DNA of 64,000 nucleotides from Oscarella lobularis (GCF_947507565.1 NC_089186.1:2108001-2172000), one strand, 5' to 3'; shown: positions 40,901-52,278, numbered from the stretch's first letter. Notes: a model not told the origin generated them from the sequence alone. Numbers and translations are program-made.

Positions 40901-43900
40901 GCTACACAGTAGAGGCGACAGTCTCTAGTTGCTACACAGTAGAGGCGACAGTCTCTAGTTGCTACACAGTAGAGGCGACAGTCTCTGGTTGCTACACAGT
41001 AGAGGCGACAGTCTCTAGTTGCTACACAGTAGAGGCGAGAGTCTCTAGTTGCTACACAGTAGAGGCGACAGTCTCTAGTTGCTACACAGTAGAGGCGACA
41101 GTCTCTGATTGCTACACAGTAGAGGCGACAGTCTCTAGTTGCTACACAGTAGAGGCGACAGTCTCTAGTTGCTACACAGTAGAGGCGAGAGTCTCTAGTT
41201 GCTACACAGTAGAGGCGACAGTCTCTGGTTGCTACACAGTAGAGGCGACAGTCTCTGGTTGCTACACAGTAGAGGCGACAGTCTCTAGTTGCTACACAGT
41301 AGAGGCGACAGTCTCTGGTTGCTACACAGTAGAGGCGAGAGTCTCTAGTTGCTACACAGTAGAGGCGAGAGTCTCTAGTTGCTACACAGTAGAGGCGAGA
41401 GTCTCTGGTTGCTACACAGTAGAGGCGAGAGTCTCTAGTTGCTACACAGTAGAGGCGACAGTCTCTAGTTGCTACACAGTAGAGGCGACAGTCTCTAGTT
41501 GCTACACAGTAGAGGCGACAGTCTCTAGTTGCTACACAGTAGAGGCGACAGTCTCTGGTTGCTACACAGTAGAGGCGAGAGTCTCTAGTTGCTATACAGT
41601 AGAGGCGAGAGTCTCTAGTTGCTACACAGTAGAGGCGACAGTCTCTGATTGCTACACAGTAGAGGCGACAGTCTCTAGTTGCTACACAGTAGAGGCGACA
41701 GTCTCTAGTTGCTACACAGTAGAGGCGAGAGTCTCTAGTTGCTACACAGTAGAGGCGACAGTCTCTGGTTGCTACACAGTAGAGGCGAGAGTCTCTAGTT
41801 GCTACACAGTAGAGGCGAGAGTCTCTAGTTGCTACACAGTAGAGGCGAGAGTCTCTGGTTGCTACACAGTAGAGGCGAGAGTCTCTAGTTGCTACACAGT
41901 AGAGGCGACAGTCTCTGGTTGCTACACAGTAGAGGCGAGAGTCTCTAGTTGCTACACAGTAGAGGCGAGAGTCTCTAGTTGCTACACAGTAGAGGCGAGA
42001 GTCTCTGGTTGCTACACAGTAGAGGCGAGAGTCTCTAGTTGCTACACAGTAGAGGCGACAGTCTCTAGTTGCTACACAGTAGAGGCGACAGTCTCTAGTT
42101 GCTACACAGTAGAGGCGACAGTCTCTAGTTGCTACACAGTAGAGGCGACAGTCTCTGGTTGCTACACAGTAGAGGCGACAGTCTCTAGTTGCTACACAGT
42201 AGAGGCGAGAGTCTCTAGTTGCTACACAGTAGAGGCGACAGTCTCTAGTTGCTACACAGTAGAGGCGACAGTCTCTGATTGCTACACAGTAGAGGCGACA
42301 GTCTCTAGTTGCTACACAGTAGAGGCGACAGTCTCTAGTTGCTACACAGTAGAGGCGAGAGTCTCTAGTTGCTACACAGTAGAGGCGACAGTCTCTGGTT
42401 GCTACACAGTAGAGGCGACAGTCTCTGGTTGCTACACAGTAGAGGCGACAGTCTCTAGTTGCTACACAGTAGAGGCGACAGTCTCTGGTTGCTACACAGT
42501 AGAGGCGAGAGTCTCTAGTTGCTACACAGTAGAGGCGAGAGTCTCTAGTTGCTACACAGTAGAGGCGAGAGTCTCTGGTTGCTACACAGTAGAGGCGAGA
42601 GTCTCTAGTTGCTACACAGTAGAGGCGACAGTCTCTGGTTGCTACACAGTAGAGGCGAGAGTCTCTAGTTGCTACACAGTAGAGGCGAGAGTCTCTAGTT
42701 GCTACACAGTAGAGGCGAGAGTCTCTGGTTGCTACACAGTAGAGGCGAGAGTCTCTAGTTGCTACACAGTAGAGGCGACAGTCTCTAGTTGCTACACAGT
42801 AGAGGCGACAGTCTCTAGTTGCTACACAGTAGAGGCGACAGTCTCTAGTTGCTACACAGTAGAGGCGACAGTCTCTGGTTGCTACACAGTAGAGGCGAGA
42901 GTCTCTAGTTGCTATACAGTAGAGGCGAGAGTCTCTAGTTGCTACACAGTAGAGGCGACAGTCTCTGATTGCTACACAGTAGAGGCGACAGTCTCTAGTT
43001 GCTACACAGTAGAGGCGACAGTCTCTAGTTGCTACACAGTAGAGGCGAGAGTCTCTAGTTGCTACACAGTAGAGGCGACAGTCTCTGGTTGCTACACAGT
43101 AGAGGCGAGAGTCTCTAGTTGCTACACAGTAGAGGCGAGAGTCTCTAGTTGCTACACAGTAGAGGCGAGAGTCTCTGGTTGCTACACAGTAGAGGCGAGA
43201 GTCTCTAGTTGCTACACAGTAGAGGCGACAGTCTCTAGTTGCTACACAGTAGAGGCGACAGTCTCTAGTTGCTAAACAATAAACAATAGAGGCGACAGTT
43301 TCTAGTTGCTTCATCCCTCGCCCTATGCCTTCTACCTTTTACTGTATATATCTAGGCGGAATTGCGACGAAAGCGAAGTCGCAACTCCGACACGTCATCA
43401 TTGGACGGCTACGTTCTCATTCTAACAAACGTCTTGCACTCGCAAAACGAAGACGAAGACGAAACCATCGTTCTCCCGCCGTCCGTCGCTCGTCTGAAAG
43501 ACGAACTAACGACGTGGAAAAACGACAAGGAATCGCGAATCAAAGCGCTCGAAAACGACGTCGAACACGAGAAACAGGAACGCGAAGCGGACTCGGCGGA
43601 CTCGGAGCGTCTCCAAGCGGCACTCAAAACCCAACTCGACGAATTCCGCGTCGCCGAAACGCGCATGCGAACGCGTCTCGATTCGACGACGAAAAAAGTC
43701 GACGCGTCGTCGACGACGAACGCGCGACTTCGCGACGAAATAGCGACGCTCGCGAAGCGCGTTCGCGAATACGAAATCGATTCCCTGACGTGGCAAACGC
43801 GCGTCGACGAAGCGCGGGACGAAGCGGCGTCCGCGCGCGCGGAATGCGACGACTATCGACGCCGTTTCGACGCGCTCGACGCCGATCACGAATTCCTGCG

Positions 43901-46900
43901 TCGCGTGAAGGCGGATTTGGATGGGAAATACGGGGAATTGGACGAGGAATTAGCGCGCGAAAGACGACGCAACGACGACGAGACGTCGCTTCGCGCCGAA
44001 TTGGAGTCGAAGTTGTTCGAAGCCGATTTGCGATTGTCGAAGTTGCTGCGCGACTACGAGAGTCGTCAAGGCGACGACGAGGACATGTTCGAGCGTCGCG
44101 AGCGGCACGTCGCCGAGTTGCAGGAACTCGTGACGAATCAGGAGAAGTTGGTTGCCGCGCAGGAGGCGCGCGTTATGGGCGTGAAAGCGGAGGCGAAACG
44201 TAAGGAAATCGAGAGGGACGGGCTAAGAGTTAAAGTCGACGTGGGGCGGGAAACGATGGAGAACTTAGAGCGCCTTGTCGAGAGTCTTAAACGGGATTTG
44301 AGCGTCGCGGAGGAGCGGGTTCGGATTAGGGAGTGCGAAGCGCGCGAAAAGGATGAGGTTTTGATGCGGTTTATCGGTCGGCGTGACGTCGACGGGGGCG
44401 GGGGGGAGTCGAGTTTGGAAGTGCGGTTGTTCGACGCTTTGCGACGGGAGAGCGAGGCGAAGGAGCGGCTTGTTGAAGCGGAGAAAGGGCGGGAGGAGAT
44501 CGTCGCTCGATTGGCGAGCGTCGATGCGACGAGGGAGCGGCTGGAGAAGCGCGTGGGCGCGCTGGAACGAAAGGGGGAGGCGTATGAAGGACTTTGGGAT
44601 GCGGAGCGAAAGAGGAAGAGAGACAGCGAAGGGGGTATTAAATTTTCCGCTAAGAAATTAGAAGCTATAGACGAAAAGGAATCCGTGTTGTACGTATTCG
44701 AAAAAGAAATTGCTTTGGATTTTTTGATTATTTTCTTAGGGTTACTCAGGGTAGTGAAGATGTTTTTGAGAGCGATTACGTCGCGGCTCTAAAGGAAACG
44801 TTGGAGCGCGTCAAAGACGAGCTGGAGGAGGAGCGAAAGAGACGCGTTGTCGTCGAGCAGGAATTTTCGTCGTTGAAGTTTCAAATTAGCACGGAATCAA
44901 TTCAGCGAAAACAGCAGCAAGAGGTCGGAATATTGCTTCAGTTTACGTCCAGTTCACATTGTTTCTTTATCTTCTGGCCAGGATGTTAGATTGAGGGAGA
45001 AGGAGCGCGAGGTTCTTAGGAAGAATTTCGACGAGATCGAGGCTCGCGCGAAGACGGCGAACGAGGAGAAGAGAGCCGTTGAAGTGGAGAGGGAGGAGAT
45101 GAGGCAAAAGGTTAGAGGAACGTTAGCTTTAGCTACGTTGGGGTTTCTACTGGTTCTCGCAGTTTGAAAACGCGATGAGAAAGTGCGAGTTGGCAAATGC
45201 AGAGTTGTCGTCGTTGCAAGAGCAATTGCTTCAGGTATCAAGAATAATTAGATACTAAACATTTGCGTTTGGGGGCGCGGAGAACAGTGTTGCAAATATT
45301 GCGCGGTAGGCGGTTTGGCGCCGCGCGCGGAAGGCTAGCACGTGTCCCACGTGCGCGCTGTACTGTCTTTAATTAAGTATGATATTCGACGGGGAATTAA
45401 TTAATTAATTAATTAATTAATTAATTAATATTAGAATTAGGCTTCTTTTTGTTTTAGATTACCGTTGAACGCGATCAACGGCGTCGCGAGTGTTTGACGT
45501 TGGAGGACGAGCTCAAGGAATTCAAAGAAAAAAGCGGGTTCGCTGATAAGACGCTTAGCAAGCAACTAGAGGAGATAAAAGCGGAGAACAGTCTAATCAA
45601 AGATCGGCTAGTGAAATTGACAGAGTAAGAAAATCTACTATAAAACTAGCCCCCTACTGGAGAGACCGTATTTCTACAGAAACAAAGTCGAAATGTGGCA
45701 GGCAAAGGAGGACCTCCAAGAAGAAGTCGCAGCGCGATTATCGCTAACCTGGCTAGACGAATCAAAGGCAAGGAGCCCCATCTCTCCAACAAACGCCTAA
45801 CGAATTCTCACCCCAAGGTATCCAAGTGCCAAAACTGCGCAGCGGAGTTCACGATGACAATCCGAAAGGTAAACGCGCAAACTTAGATATAAGATAAGCG
45901 AAATAATCGCTTTCTCAGCATCACTGCCGTTCGTGCGGTCGCATCTTCTGCGCCGCCTGTTCCAACTACACCCTCAATCTTCCCTCGGATAGGTACAAAA
46001 CGCACGCGCACACGCGCCGCCTATCTTATATCTACACATGTAGCAAACCGTCGCGCGTCTGCGTCATCTGCTACGATCTTATCAAAGAAATTAAAGCGAC
46101 GGGATCGATACCGTTCTCGCGCAAGGAGAAGCGGCGTTCCATGACGAGTCTAAGTGGGTCTGGATCGACGCGTTTGAGTGCGAGCGGGTCGACGAGCGTC
46201 GGGGAGCGTCTTCGCTCGCGAGACATGGAGGAATCGTACGCGATTATCGACGAGAAGGATATTCGCGACGCTGTTCCTAATTATGTATCCAATGAGGCGG
46301 AGATACAGGAGGAGGAGGAGGAGGAGGAAAATCAATTGGATTCTGATTCGACGACTATTGATTTTAGTTTGACTGGGACGCGCCCGGATGCTCCGAGTGC
46401 GACGAGTCAGGAAGACTTTGATTTATTAGCCGGGAAGAAGCACAAGATCACCGTTCTCGCGATAAGCGAAAACGTGCGCATATCGTGGAGCTTCTCACTC
46501 GAAGGAACATCAAAAGTAATATATAATATATAATATATAATTATTGATTTTTTTCTTTTCTCTACGTAGGATATTTCTTTTGGAGTTTTGTATAAAAGTC
46601 GGGGGGAGAGTCGAGGCGACGGCGACGTAAGATCTCAAATAAAATATAAAGTAGTTCTATGTAATCGCGTGTCTTCAGTTCCTCATTCCTCTCAAGCGTT
46701 TTTTTACGCGAGAAGGCGAGCCAATCAGCGGCGACATCACGACGCAGCGTCGCGGAATTTACACGCTTCTCCTCGACAACACGTCGTCAAGGTAACGGGT
46801 GGCGCGGCACAACGAAGGCCATTTTATTAATGCGGGAAAAAAATTGCGCGTTTTTTAGCGTAACACATCGAAAGGTGAGCTACAAGGTTAAAGTCACGAA

Positions 46901-46910
46901 ACCAAATTGA
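37905..46910 (+). CDS. FYCO1: FYVE and coiled-coil autophagy adaptor (RUN-coiled coil-FYVE-GOLD)
   Basis: This gene encodes an adaptor that in animals links Rab7/LC3/PI3P vesicles to kinesin for plus-end transport. Domains in order: an N-terminal RUN domain (PITDDEPRL, LSFWGDRKDYWNYMSDAAQG, GRGRALIRKCLVEHSLAEMI, DWYRSDAILRVERLASLF, DNQWPSFSK); a long coiled coil, mainly one large exon 43356 to about 44690; a FYVE zinc finger (KCQNCAAEFTMTIRKHHCRS, CGRIFCAACSNYTLNLPSD, RVCVICYDLI) with the PI3P-binding basic motif RKHHCR; a Ser-rich acidic linker; and a C-terminal GOLD domain (ENVRISWSFSLEGTSKDISF, RGIYTLLLDNTSSR, KVSYKVKVTKPN). This full order is diagnostic of FYCO1. A clear LC3-interacting motif was not found by eye. 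The intron 38829-43355 is filled by a 30-bp satellite. Start 37905 precedes the RUN domain. Confidence 0.93.
38944..43310 (+). repeat. 4.4-kb satellite of a 30-bp unit in a FYCO1 intron
   Basis: About 144 tandem copies of a 30-bp unit (agttgctacacagtagaggc then gagagtctct) differ at a few fixed positions: gaga/gaca, tctagtt/tctggtt/tctgatt, and rare gctatacag and agaagcg. There are no spacers. Because 30 is a multiple of 3, both strands read open for over 1,400 codons (CYTVEARVSS on plus, RLYCVATRDS on minus). Larger blocks recur: 41281-41880 reappears 1,320 bp downstream, and the pattern after 41101 reappears 1,170 bp downstream. A gccctatgcctt word flanks the array on both sides (about 38935 and 43319). 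It lies wholly within the intron 38829-43355. Confidence 0.95.
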
Positions 46911-46993
46911 AAATAAAGTGTCCCCCCCCCCTCCCCTTTCCCCCAATGCGATTTTTTGTTACTGACACACTTAAACTACACTTGAAACTATGA

Positions 46994-47196
46994 TTAATTA
47001 TTATTAACGTTTTCATCTTCCGATTCTTTTTCTGTTTCGGAAGACATGTTCTCGTCGAAGCTGCTGTGCGCTTCGACTTCTTCACTCGAAACGTGATCGT
47101 GACCGCTGATAAATCGCGCGAAACTAGATAAGAAAAAAAATCGATATTGATAATAATAAAAACTAGAGGATAAATAATAAGCCCAAGTCCCCCTAT

Positions 47197-47235
<39 letters not shown>

Positions 47236-48770
47236 CTTTTCTGGGTGTTTGAGTCGTTGAACTGTTTCCCACGCGTTGAAATCGTTGCTCTTGCACGTGC
47301 GTCTCAGTTCTTCGAGAGCCCGTTGCGTCTCTTGAATGCCCTGTTGTTCGTACTCCTCCTGCGAGAGCAACTTGATTTTGTGAGGAAACATGCGCAGCCT
47401 ATTCAGAATCCATAATAATAATTTCGACGATATATAATATGCGTATAAATTATGAGGACCAGTAGGATTTGAATTTAGAGTAGACAGAAGGCGGAAGACA
47501 ATAGATAGAGAGTACGATTACAATGACTGTAGCAGACGATTCTCTCAGTTGAGTGCTCATGTAGAGAAGTAGCAAAGCGACGAACTGGAGCGCCCATTTG
47601 ACTAAATTCTGTCGTCGCTTCTCCGTCGGCGGTCCGATGTAGTAGCAAATAGCGAAGCTAATTGTAGCAGCCAATAGGAAATAGGCGGCTACGTAGGTCG
47701 GATATTCGAGCACGATTTCTTTCATGTGATCGTATGTCCAACGGAAGAAATACGCGCAAAGGGACCAGCCTCCAAGTAGAACAGCATATGCGCCCGATTT
47801 CTATAAGTATTAGGGTATCGTAATTATTATTTATTATTAATTTTAAACGTACGCCTGGAACGAATCGACTGAGAACGTAGACAATGAGTAGTATGGATGC
47901 GAGAGTGCCGGCTGTCACTCCCGTTGTATAGAAGAAAGCCGCATTGCTGAATACAGAGAATAGAGCTCTTGGATTCATTTTTATATCCGGGCTTTACCTG
48001 CTGAGGTGTTCTGCAGCAAAAAAGAGAATAACTCCAAGAAGAAATAGAAGAGGAAACTTCCAATGAATAACTAAAGGGTATATATATATATATACATATA
48101 TAGAAATCAATTATGATCATTTACCTTGTACTGTTGTGACTAGATAATACGTTTCCTTGGAAACGGTGAAGACGATTCCAAAGCAAGAGTTGCCAAAGGG
48201 AGATAGAATGATTCTCGTCTGTGATTTGGATTCCCATGGGGTCGTAGGAAGCCACTTTGAGTCGCGAATTTTCTTCTCCGCTGCAATTGCCGACGACGAA
48301 TTCCCGTATAACACTTCGAAGGAGTCGCTACTCGCGACTATTTTAATCTGCGAATTGATTGATTGGTTTTGGACACGTGATCTGATCGTCGGTTTTTGCG
48401 GGGAGAACCTCGACGACGCTCCAGAGTAAGAAAATCGCTTTCGAAGAGAAAGGCGCTTGGCCTTTGTAGCAAAAAACGTGCAGTTCGTCTTCTTTAGGAT
48501 GAAATTGACCCTAGCGACAACCGCGATCGAAAAATCGGAGGAATTTTGGACGAAGCGTGTACCTGTGGTGCATACTCTGGCGTGAGAGTTGCGTTTCGGA
48601 GCGACGAAGACAGCCACGTGCCTGGAAAAAACGAAGAAACGATATGGTTACGTTATGGAGTCCCGTACGAAATTTTTACAGCTGTCTTTGCTGCAGATAG
48701 TTCGTTTAGAAGTGACCAAAGGAGCCCAAACGGCGAAAAGCAGAAGAAGAAAAGCGACGAAGTGATGCAT
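46994..48770 (-). CDS. NEMP1: Nuclear envelope integral membrane protein 1
   Basis: Multiple exons encode an inner-nuclear-membrane protein of the NEMP/TMEM194 family. Start ATG 48770 opens a signal peptide (MHHFVAFLLLLFAVWAPLV). An extracellular/luminal Cys-containing domain follows (RTICSKDSCKNF, HVAVFVAPKRNSHARVCTTG). A block of five hydrophobic helices comes next (AAFFYTTGVTAGTLASILLI, AYAVLLGGWSLCAYFFRWTY, AAYFLLAATISFAICYYIGP, WALQFVALLLLYMSTQL, SATVIVIVLSIYCLPP). A nucleoplasmic tail ends it (LLSQEEYEQQGIQETQRALE, FNAWETVQRLKHPEKFARFI, acidic C-terminus). The FYYTTG and LGGWS signatures and the EEY...G..ET..ALEEL tail match NEMP1. It ends tail-to-tail with FYCO1, 83 bp apart. One intron carries an (attt)n run. 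Confidence 0.88.
47192..47236 (+). repeat. (attt)n microsatellite in a NEMP1 intron
   Basis: About eleven tandem attt units end just before the intron boundary of the penultimate NEMP1 exon. It is a simple sequence repeat. Confidence 0.85.
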
Positions 48771-48900
48771 CCTTCGACACGCCCAATTCGAATACGGGAC
48801 CAGCCGCGTCGCAAAAATGTCAACAGCACGTGCAGGTAAACACTTATTAATCCATTAACTTATCGCAAAACGAGAGTACAGTACACGAGCAGTTATTTTA

Positions 48901-49508
48901 TTAGGCTATAAGAGTCTTTTCCATTTTTCCCTCTTGCATTTTATCCCAATAGTCTTCTCTCACATAACGATTTCCACAATATCCGCAAACATGAACGCCT
49001 GGCTTATCCTTTGTATATAAACGTTATTAGAAAGAGACGTATTCTACTTCAAGTATTACCAAATTGATATATACTTTTGGATGTCCCAATGGCCCAGAAC
49101 CTATAATTATTATTATTATTATTTATAGACATAATTTTTTAATTCTTTAATTACCTCCGTCACACCAATAATTGCTTTCTTTAATTGGTATTGGCGGTTC
49201 TTCGTCGACGAGATTAATAGCAAAATTGGGATTAACCTAATTAGGAAGTCGTTTTTATGGAAAGACGAATTTCCGCGTGAGAGACCCGCCTCTTTTTCTT
49301 TCCCGGTAAAGCGAACGTTTCTAAAATCCGATTCGTCCCAAACCTAATGAGAAATTCACTTTTTTCGCCCAATTTAGCGCGAAAACGCCTTTACCTGGCC
49401 GGTATGAGTCACCTTCTGCGTCGACAGCAATCGAATGCCCCTCGCACTCGTCGCTATCGCGCGAACGCGAAGAAACGACGTCGCAGTCGTCAAAAAACGC
49501 TTCGCCAT
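48901..49508 (-). CDS. NDUFS6: NADH:ubiquinone oxidoreductase iron-sulfur protein 6 (13 kDa)
   Basis: Four short exons encode a zinc-binding accessory subunit of respiratory complex I. Start ATG 49508 gives a mitochondrial presequence (MAKRFLTTATSFLRVRAIAT). The mature part matches the family: TQKVTHTGQVWDESDFRNVR, FTGKEKEVNPNFAINLV, SNYWCDGGSGPLGHPKVYIN, then the zinc motif GVHVCGYCGNRYVRED. Cys and His ligands (CDGG, GHPKVYINL, CGYCG) are intact. The C-terminus (DYWDKMQEGKMEKTLIA) is slightly longer than in vertebrates. The gene follows NEMP1 on the same strand at about 130 bp. It is 81 bp head-to-head from the tetraspanin. Confidence 0.93.
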
Positions 49509-49589
49509 AACAAAATCGAGAATTGAAATCAAAACGAGTTCCCGTACGCACTTTTCCTCACTTCCCCCGGAATCGTCGCGAAAACAACC
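49509..49589. promoter_or_regulatory. 81-bp divergent promoter, NDUFS6 / tetraspanin
   Basis: Only 81 bp lie between the NDUFS6 ATG (49508, minus) and tetraspanin ATG (49590, plus). It must hold both leaders or be overlapped by transcripts. No motif stands out beyond a cttcc ETS-like word (cacttcccccgg). Confidence 0.35.
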
Positions 49590-50794
49590 ATGGGCAGCAG
49601 TCCATCGAGCGGATTCTTCCACTATCGAAACGTCCTCATCGTCCTCAACGTATTCTACCTGGTAAGAACCCCACTAAACGAGCGCAAACGTCCCTTCGAA
49701 GGGGCCACGTCATTCCTCGTGACGCAACACGTCGCTCTAGATCGTCGCGCTCATCCTAATCGGCGCGCCGGCGGCCGCAATAGCGTCGGCGAAGTTCACA
49801 AGCGTTCCCATCGTGGCGGGAGTGATCGCTAGCGGCGTTTTTCTCTTTCTCGTCGCCGTACTCGGTCTCGTCGGCGCGGCGAAGCACCATCAAGTCGCAC
49901 TCTTTTTCGTAAGAAAACGAGCAATTTCGACGAGCACGCACGCACGCACGCATCTTTTTTATTTTGTCGCACTTCCGCGTCGATATTTAATTAGACTAAA
50001 TTAATTAATAACGTGCACGTGTACATATAATACGTTCACAGGTGCATACGTGTACATGTAGCTATAGCTTATTTATTTATTTTTGGTTGCCCTTGCATGC
50101 GTATATTCCTTTAGGTGTAGATACTTGATTAAATCAATAAAATGATATTTCCTTTTTTTTTCTAGTACATGATTCTATTGGGAATTGTCTTCATCATCCT
50201 CTTCGCCGTATCCGTGGCGGCCGTGGCCGTCACTTCGTCCCAACAGCAAACGCTCGCCGCCAAAGCGTGGAACGCATCGAGTCTCAAAACGCAGAAAGAA
50301 ATACAAACCCTATTCAACTGCTGCGGTTTTAAAAAGAGCGATACCAGTCCTAATAGAAAATCCTGCTTAGATTTGAAGGTGAGTAAGAACTTGGATATTC
50401 GTTGGTTTTTTATTAATAAGTGTAACCGTTTTATAAATTATTAGTGCTGTACTTCAACAGTAGGAGCATTGAAATCTAACTCAACTGAAAAACCGTCGAA
50501 TATTTCCACCAATTCTCCAACTACTCCTTCTCATGGCGCTGCAACAATTCATCCGCCACAATATTGTTTGAGTTGTCCTGGGTGTTTTGACAAACTCGAG
50601 AAGGAAATTCACAAGGCGTTCAAAGTAGGTGGAGGAGTGGGCCTATTCTTCAGTTTCACTGAGGCAAGATTTATTGGCATACTTGTATGTATGAAATTTT
50701 CTCATTTTTTTTTCTTTAGCTGATTGGGCTTATATTGACTATCTACTATAGGAACAGAAAGGATCCTTCGGCTAATCCGAATGCATTCTTATAG
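49590..50794 (+). CDS. Tetraspanin of the TSPAN13/31 type
   Basis: Four transmembrane helices and a short large loop are encoded by several exons: HYRNVLIVLNVFYLIVALIL (TM1), VIASGVFLFLVAVLGLVGAA (TM2), ALFFYMILLGIVFIILFAV (TM3) and VGLFFSFTELIGLILTIYY (TM4). KHHQVALFFYMI between TM2 and TM3 and the ending RNRKDPSANPNAFL closely match TSPAN13/TSPAN31. The large loop has the CCG motif (LFNCCGFKKSD) but carries a Ser/Thr/Pro-rich insert (about 30 residues around 50470-50560) that the vertebrate proteins lack. Tetraspanins organise membrane microdomains, and this subfamily has been linked to calcium-channel regulation. The start at 49590 is the ATG directly before TM1. Confidence 0.9.
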
Positions 50795-50933
50795 GGTATG
50801 CTTTTGCGTGCGCTACGCTACGTTTGACTGTGTTTTCTTCTCTCTCTGCATCGAGAAAGACTGTTACCCGTGTAGAATTGCTGTTTAGAAATACTAGGCA
50901 CATACGGTACTTCAAGTGAAGGAACTATTGCGC

Positions 50934-51435
50934 ATGCTCTTCAGTAATCCGAACGCGTGGCCGCGACGTAGAAAACTTCGGCTTTTTCGGCGGTGTTTGA
51001 GGCGTTTGACGCATTCGGTACGATTCCTTTGCTTGTTTATTTCATTGAACGTTTGTAATTTGCGCAGGGAGGATCGATTCGCGAAGATAGCGCGGAAGAA
51101 GACGAAGAGATTTCCTCGTACGAAAGCCCAGCAAAGGCAGCGAAGCGCTACGCCGTCATCTTTCGACTGCCAACGATAAGTCTGCGACGTGGATCGCTTC
51201 GCGGTCGCCTTTTCGGCAAGAGGGGGCCCCATAAAATTCTTCACCAAGTGCGTGACGTCATTCCTGCTCACCCGTGGCGAAGCAGAGAGGCTACACTGTA
51301 CTGTATGCCGACTTCTTTCTATTTTCAAGGTATTATGTTATTGATTTCCCCGTGTCAATTGTTTTATCGTGTAGTTGTTCCTCCAATCCGACGAGGCAGA
51401 CGCAGCCATCCCTCTGTGGCCAAGAGCGATAAATA
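50934..51435 (+). CDS. Possible small basic protein gene (weak)
   Basis: Three exons can be chained in phase with canonical introns: ATG 50934 to about 51020, then from after tgcgcag (about 51068) to about 51331, and from after cgtgtag (about 51377) to stop 51435. The introns are 51 and 45 bp, typical for this locus. The predicted product is about 136 residues, Arg-rich, with NPNAWPRRRKLRLFRRCLRR, an acidic Ser stretch (REDSAEEDEEISSYE) and RGPHKILHQVRDVIPAHPW. No family is recognised. The true start could lie in an upstream exon. The case rests on phase agreement and the shift from stop-rich to open sequence. It could be chance. Confidence 0.3.
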
Positions 51436-51439
51436 GGCC

Positions 51440-51720
51440 CTACCTCTGCAGAGGCTATAGAGTTGCCTCCCCGCGTAAGGCTGAGCACTGGCGGGTAAAT
51501 CAGTGACGCCCCTTGGAATTGCACCTGCGAGTGGACTGACATCCCAGCTGCCACTCGCAGTCCAAGGCTCGGAGCCAGGAGGTTAAACGGGCTCATCCTC
51601 CGCGGGGGAGTCTGGAGTGACCCCACGAGTCGATGACTCAAAGCAGGTGCCCACCTGGCCTTGCCCCCCGTTTGGGGCGAGGGGGTGGATGGAGGAGAGG
51701 CGAAACTCTGTTCAATTTTT
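51440..51720. other. GC-rich non-coding block of unknown nature
   Basis: This 280-bp block is GC-rich and has many short self-complementary words (ccctacctctgcagaggcta, gccccccgtttggggcgaggg, ccactcgcag/ctgcgagtgg). It has no introns or domain-bearing frame. It ends in an AT-rich segment with aataaaattttg near 51770. It could be a structured RNA gene or a decayed retroelement 3' end. I cannot assign it to U snRNA, RNase P, 7SK or SRP RNA by eye. Confidence 0.3.
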
Positions 51721-52278
51721 GCTGTCTATATACGGGACTTTGCATCCGGGACTTTATTGAAATAAAATTTTGACATGACCTACTCTTGCTTTTTCGCGAC
51801 GTGCAACCCTAATCTAGAAATGACGCGATGGAGACCACCTCTAGCGCGCGTATGTACTGTCTACAAGATATAGGAGGCATAGATATCTATGGCTCCTATA
51901 TCTATGGTGGAGCTCTTGTCGTAGCGCAAGAGCCCCACACGCGATTGTAGTATGCGCCTACTACAATAATTCACTACAAAACAAGGTAAAAGAAAAGTCT
52001 TCTTGACTCTTCATCCTTTCATTTCACCACGTCGATAAAGAGCAGTTGTCTTTGCCCAGCGCGCAAAAAGAGTAGTAGACCTGGGCAAGAAAACAGAGTA
52101 CGACCAATTGTAGTCAGTGTACGAAGCTGTCATTTACAATTTCAGGTGAAAGGAGACTGGAGGAACTCTACGCTCAATCAAAACGTAATTTCATCGCGGG
52201 GGAACCGTGTCGGGTAAATTAGGGCTTCTAATGTCGGGGACCCAATAGCGGAACTTACGTGTTCAAATAATGGCAGCC
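51721..52278. other. Intergenic stretch with a 32-bp palindrome
   Basis: No coding exon can be supported here. At 51869-51900 lies a near-perfect palindrome centred on agatatct (tataggag, catagatatctatg, ctcctata) with one mismatched pair. The rest has no clear repeats. Confidence 0.6.

Noticed and set aside
38944-43310. Possible CRISPR array (30-bp repeats)
   Set aside because: Units are contiguous with no unique spacers, and the surrounding genes are animal nuclear genes with introns.
38926-43314. Two giant reading frames (over 1,400 codons) on opposite strands
   Set aside because: Both come from the 30-bp satellite, whose period is a multiple of three. It sits in a FYCO1 intron with intact splice sites.
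43325-44203. 292-codon Arg-rich frame overlapping FYCO1
   Set aside because: It is a shadow frame of the CpG-rich FYCO1 coiled-coil exon, whose own frame matches the RUN-FYVE gene.
51440-51720. Known structural RNA (RNase P, SRP, 7SK, U3)
   Set aside because: I could not find the conserved core motifs of these RN​As on either strand by eye, so it is left as unknown.
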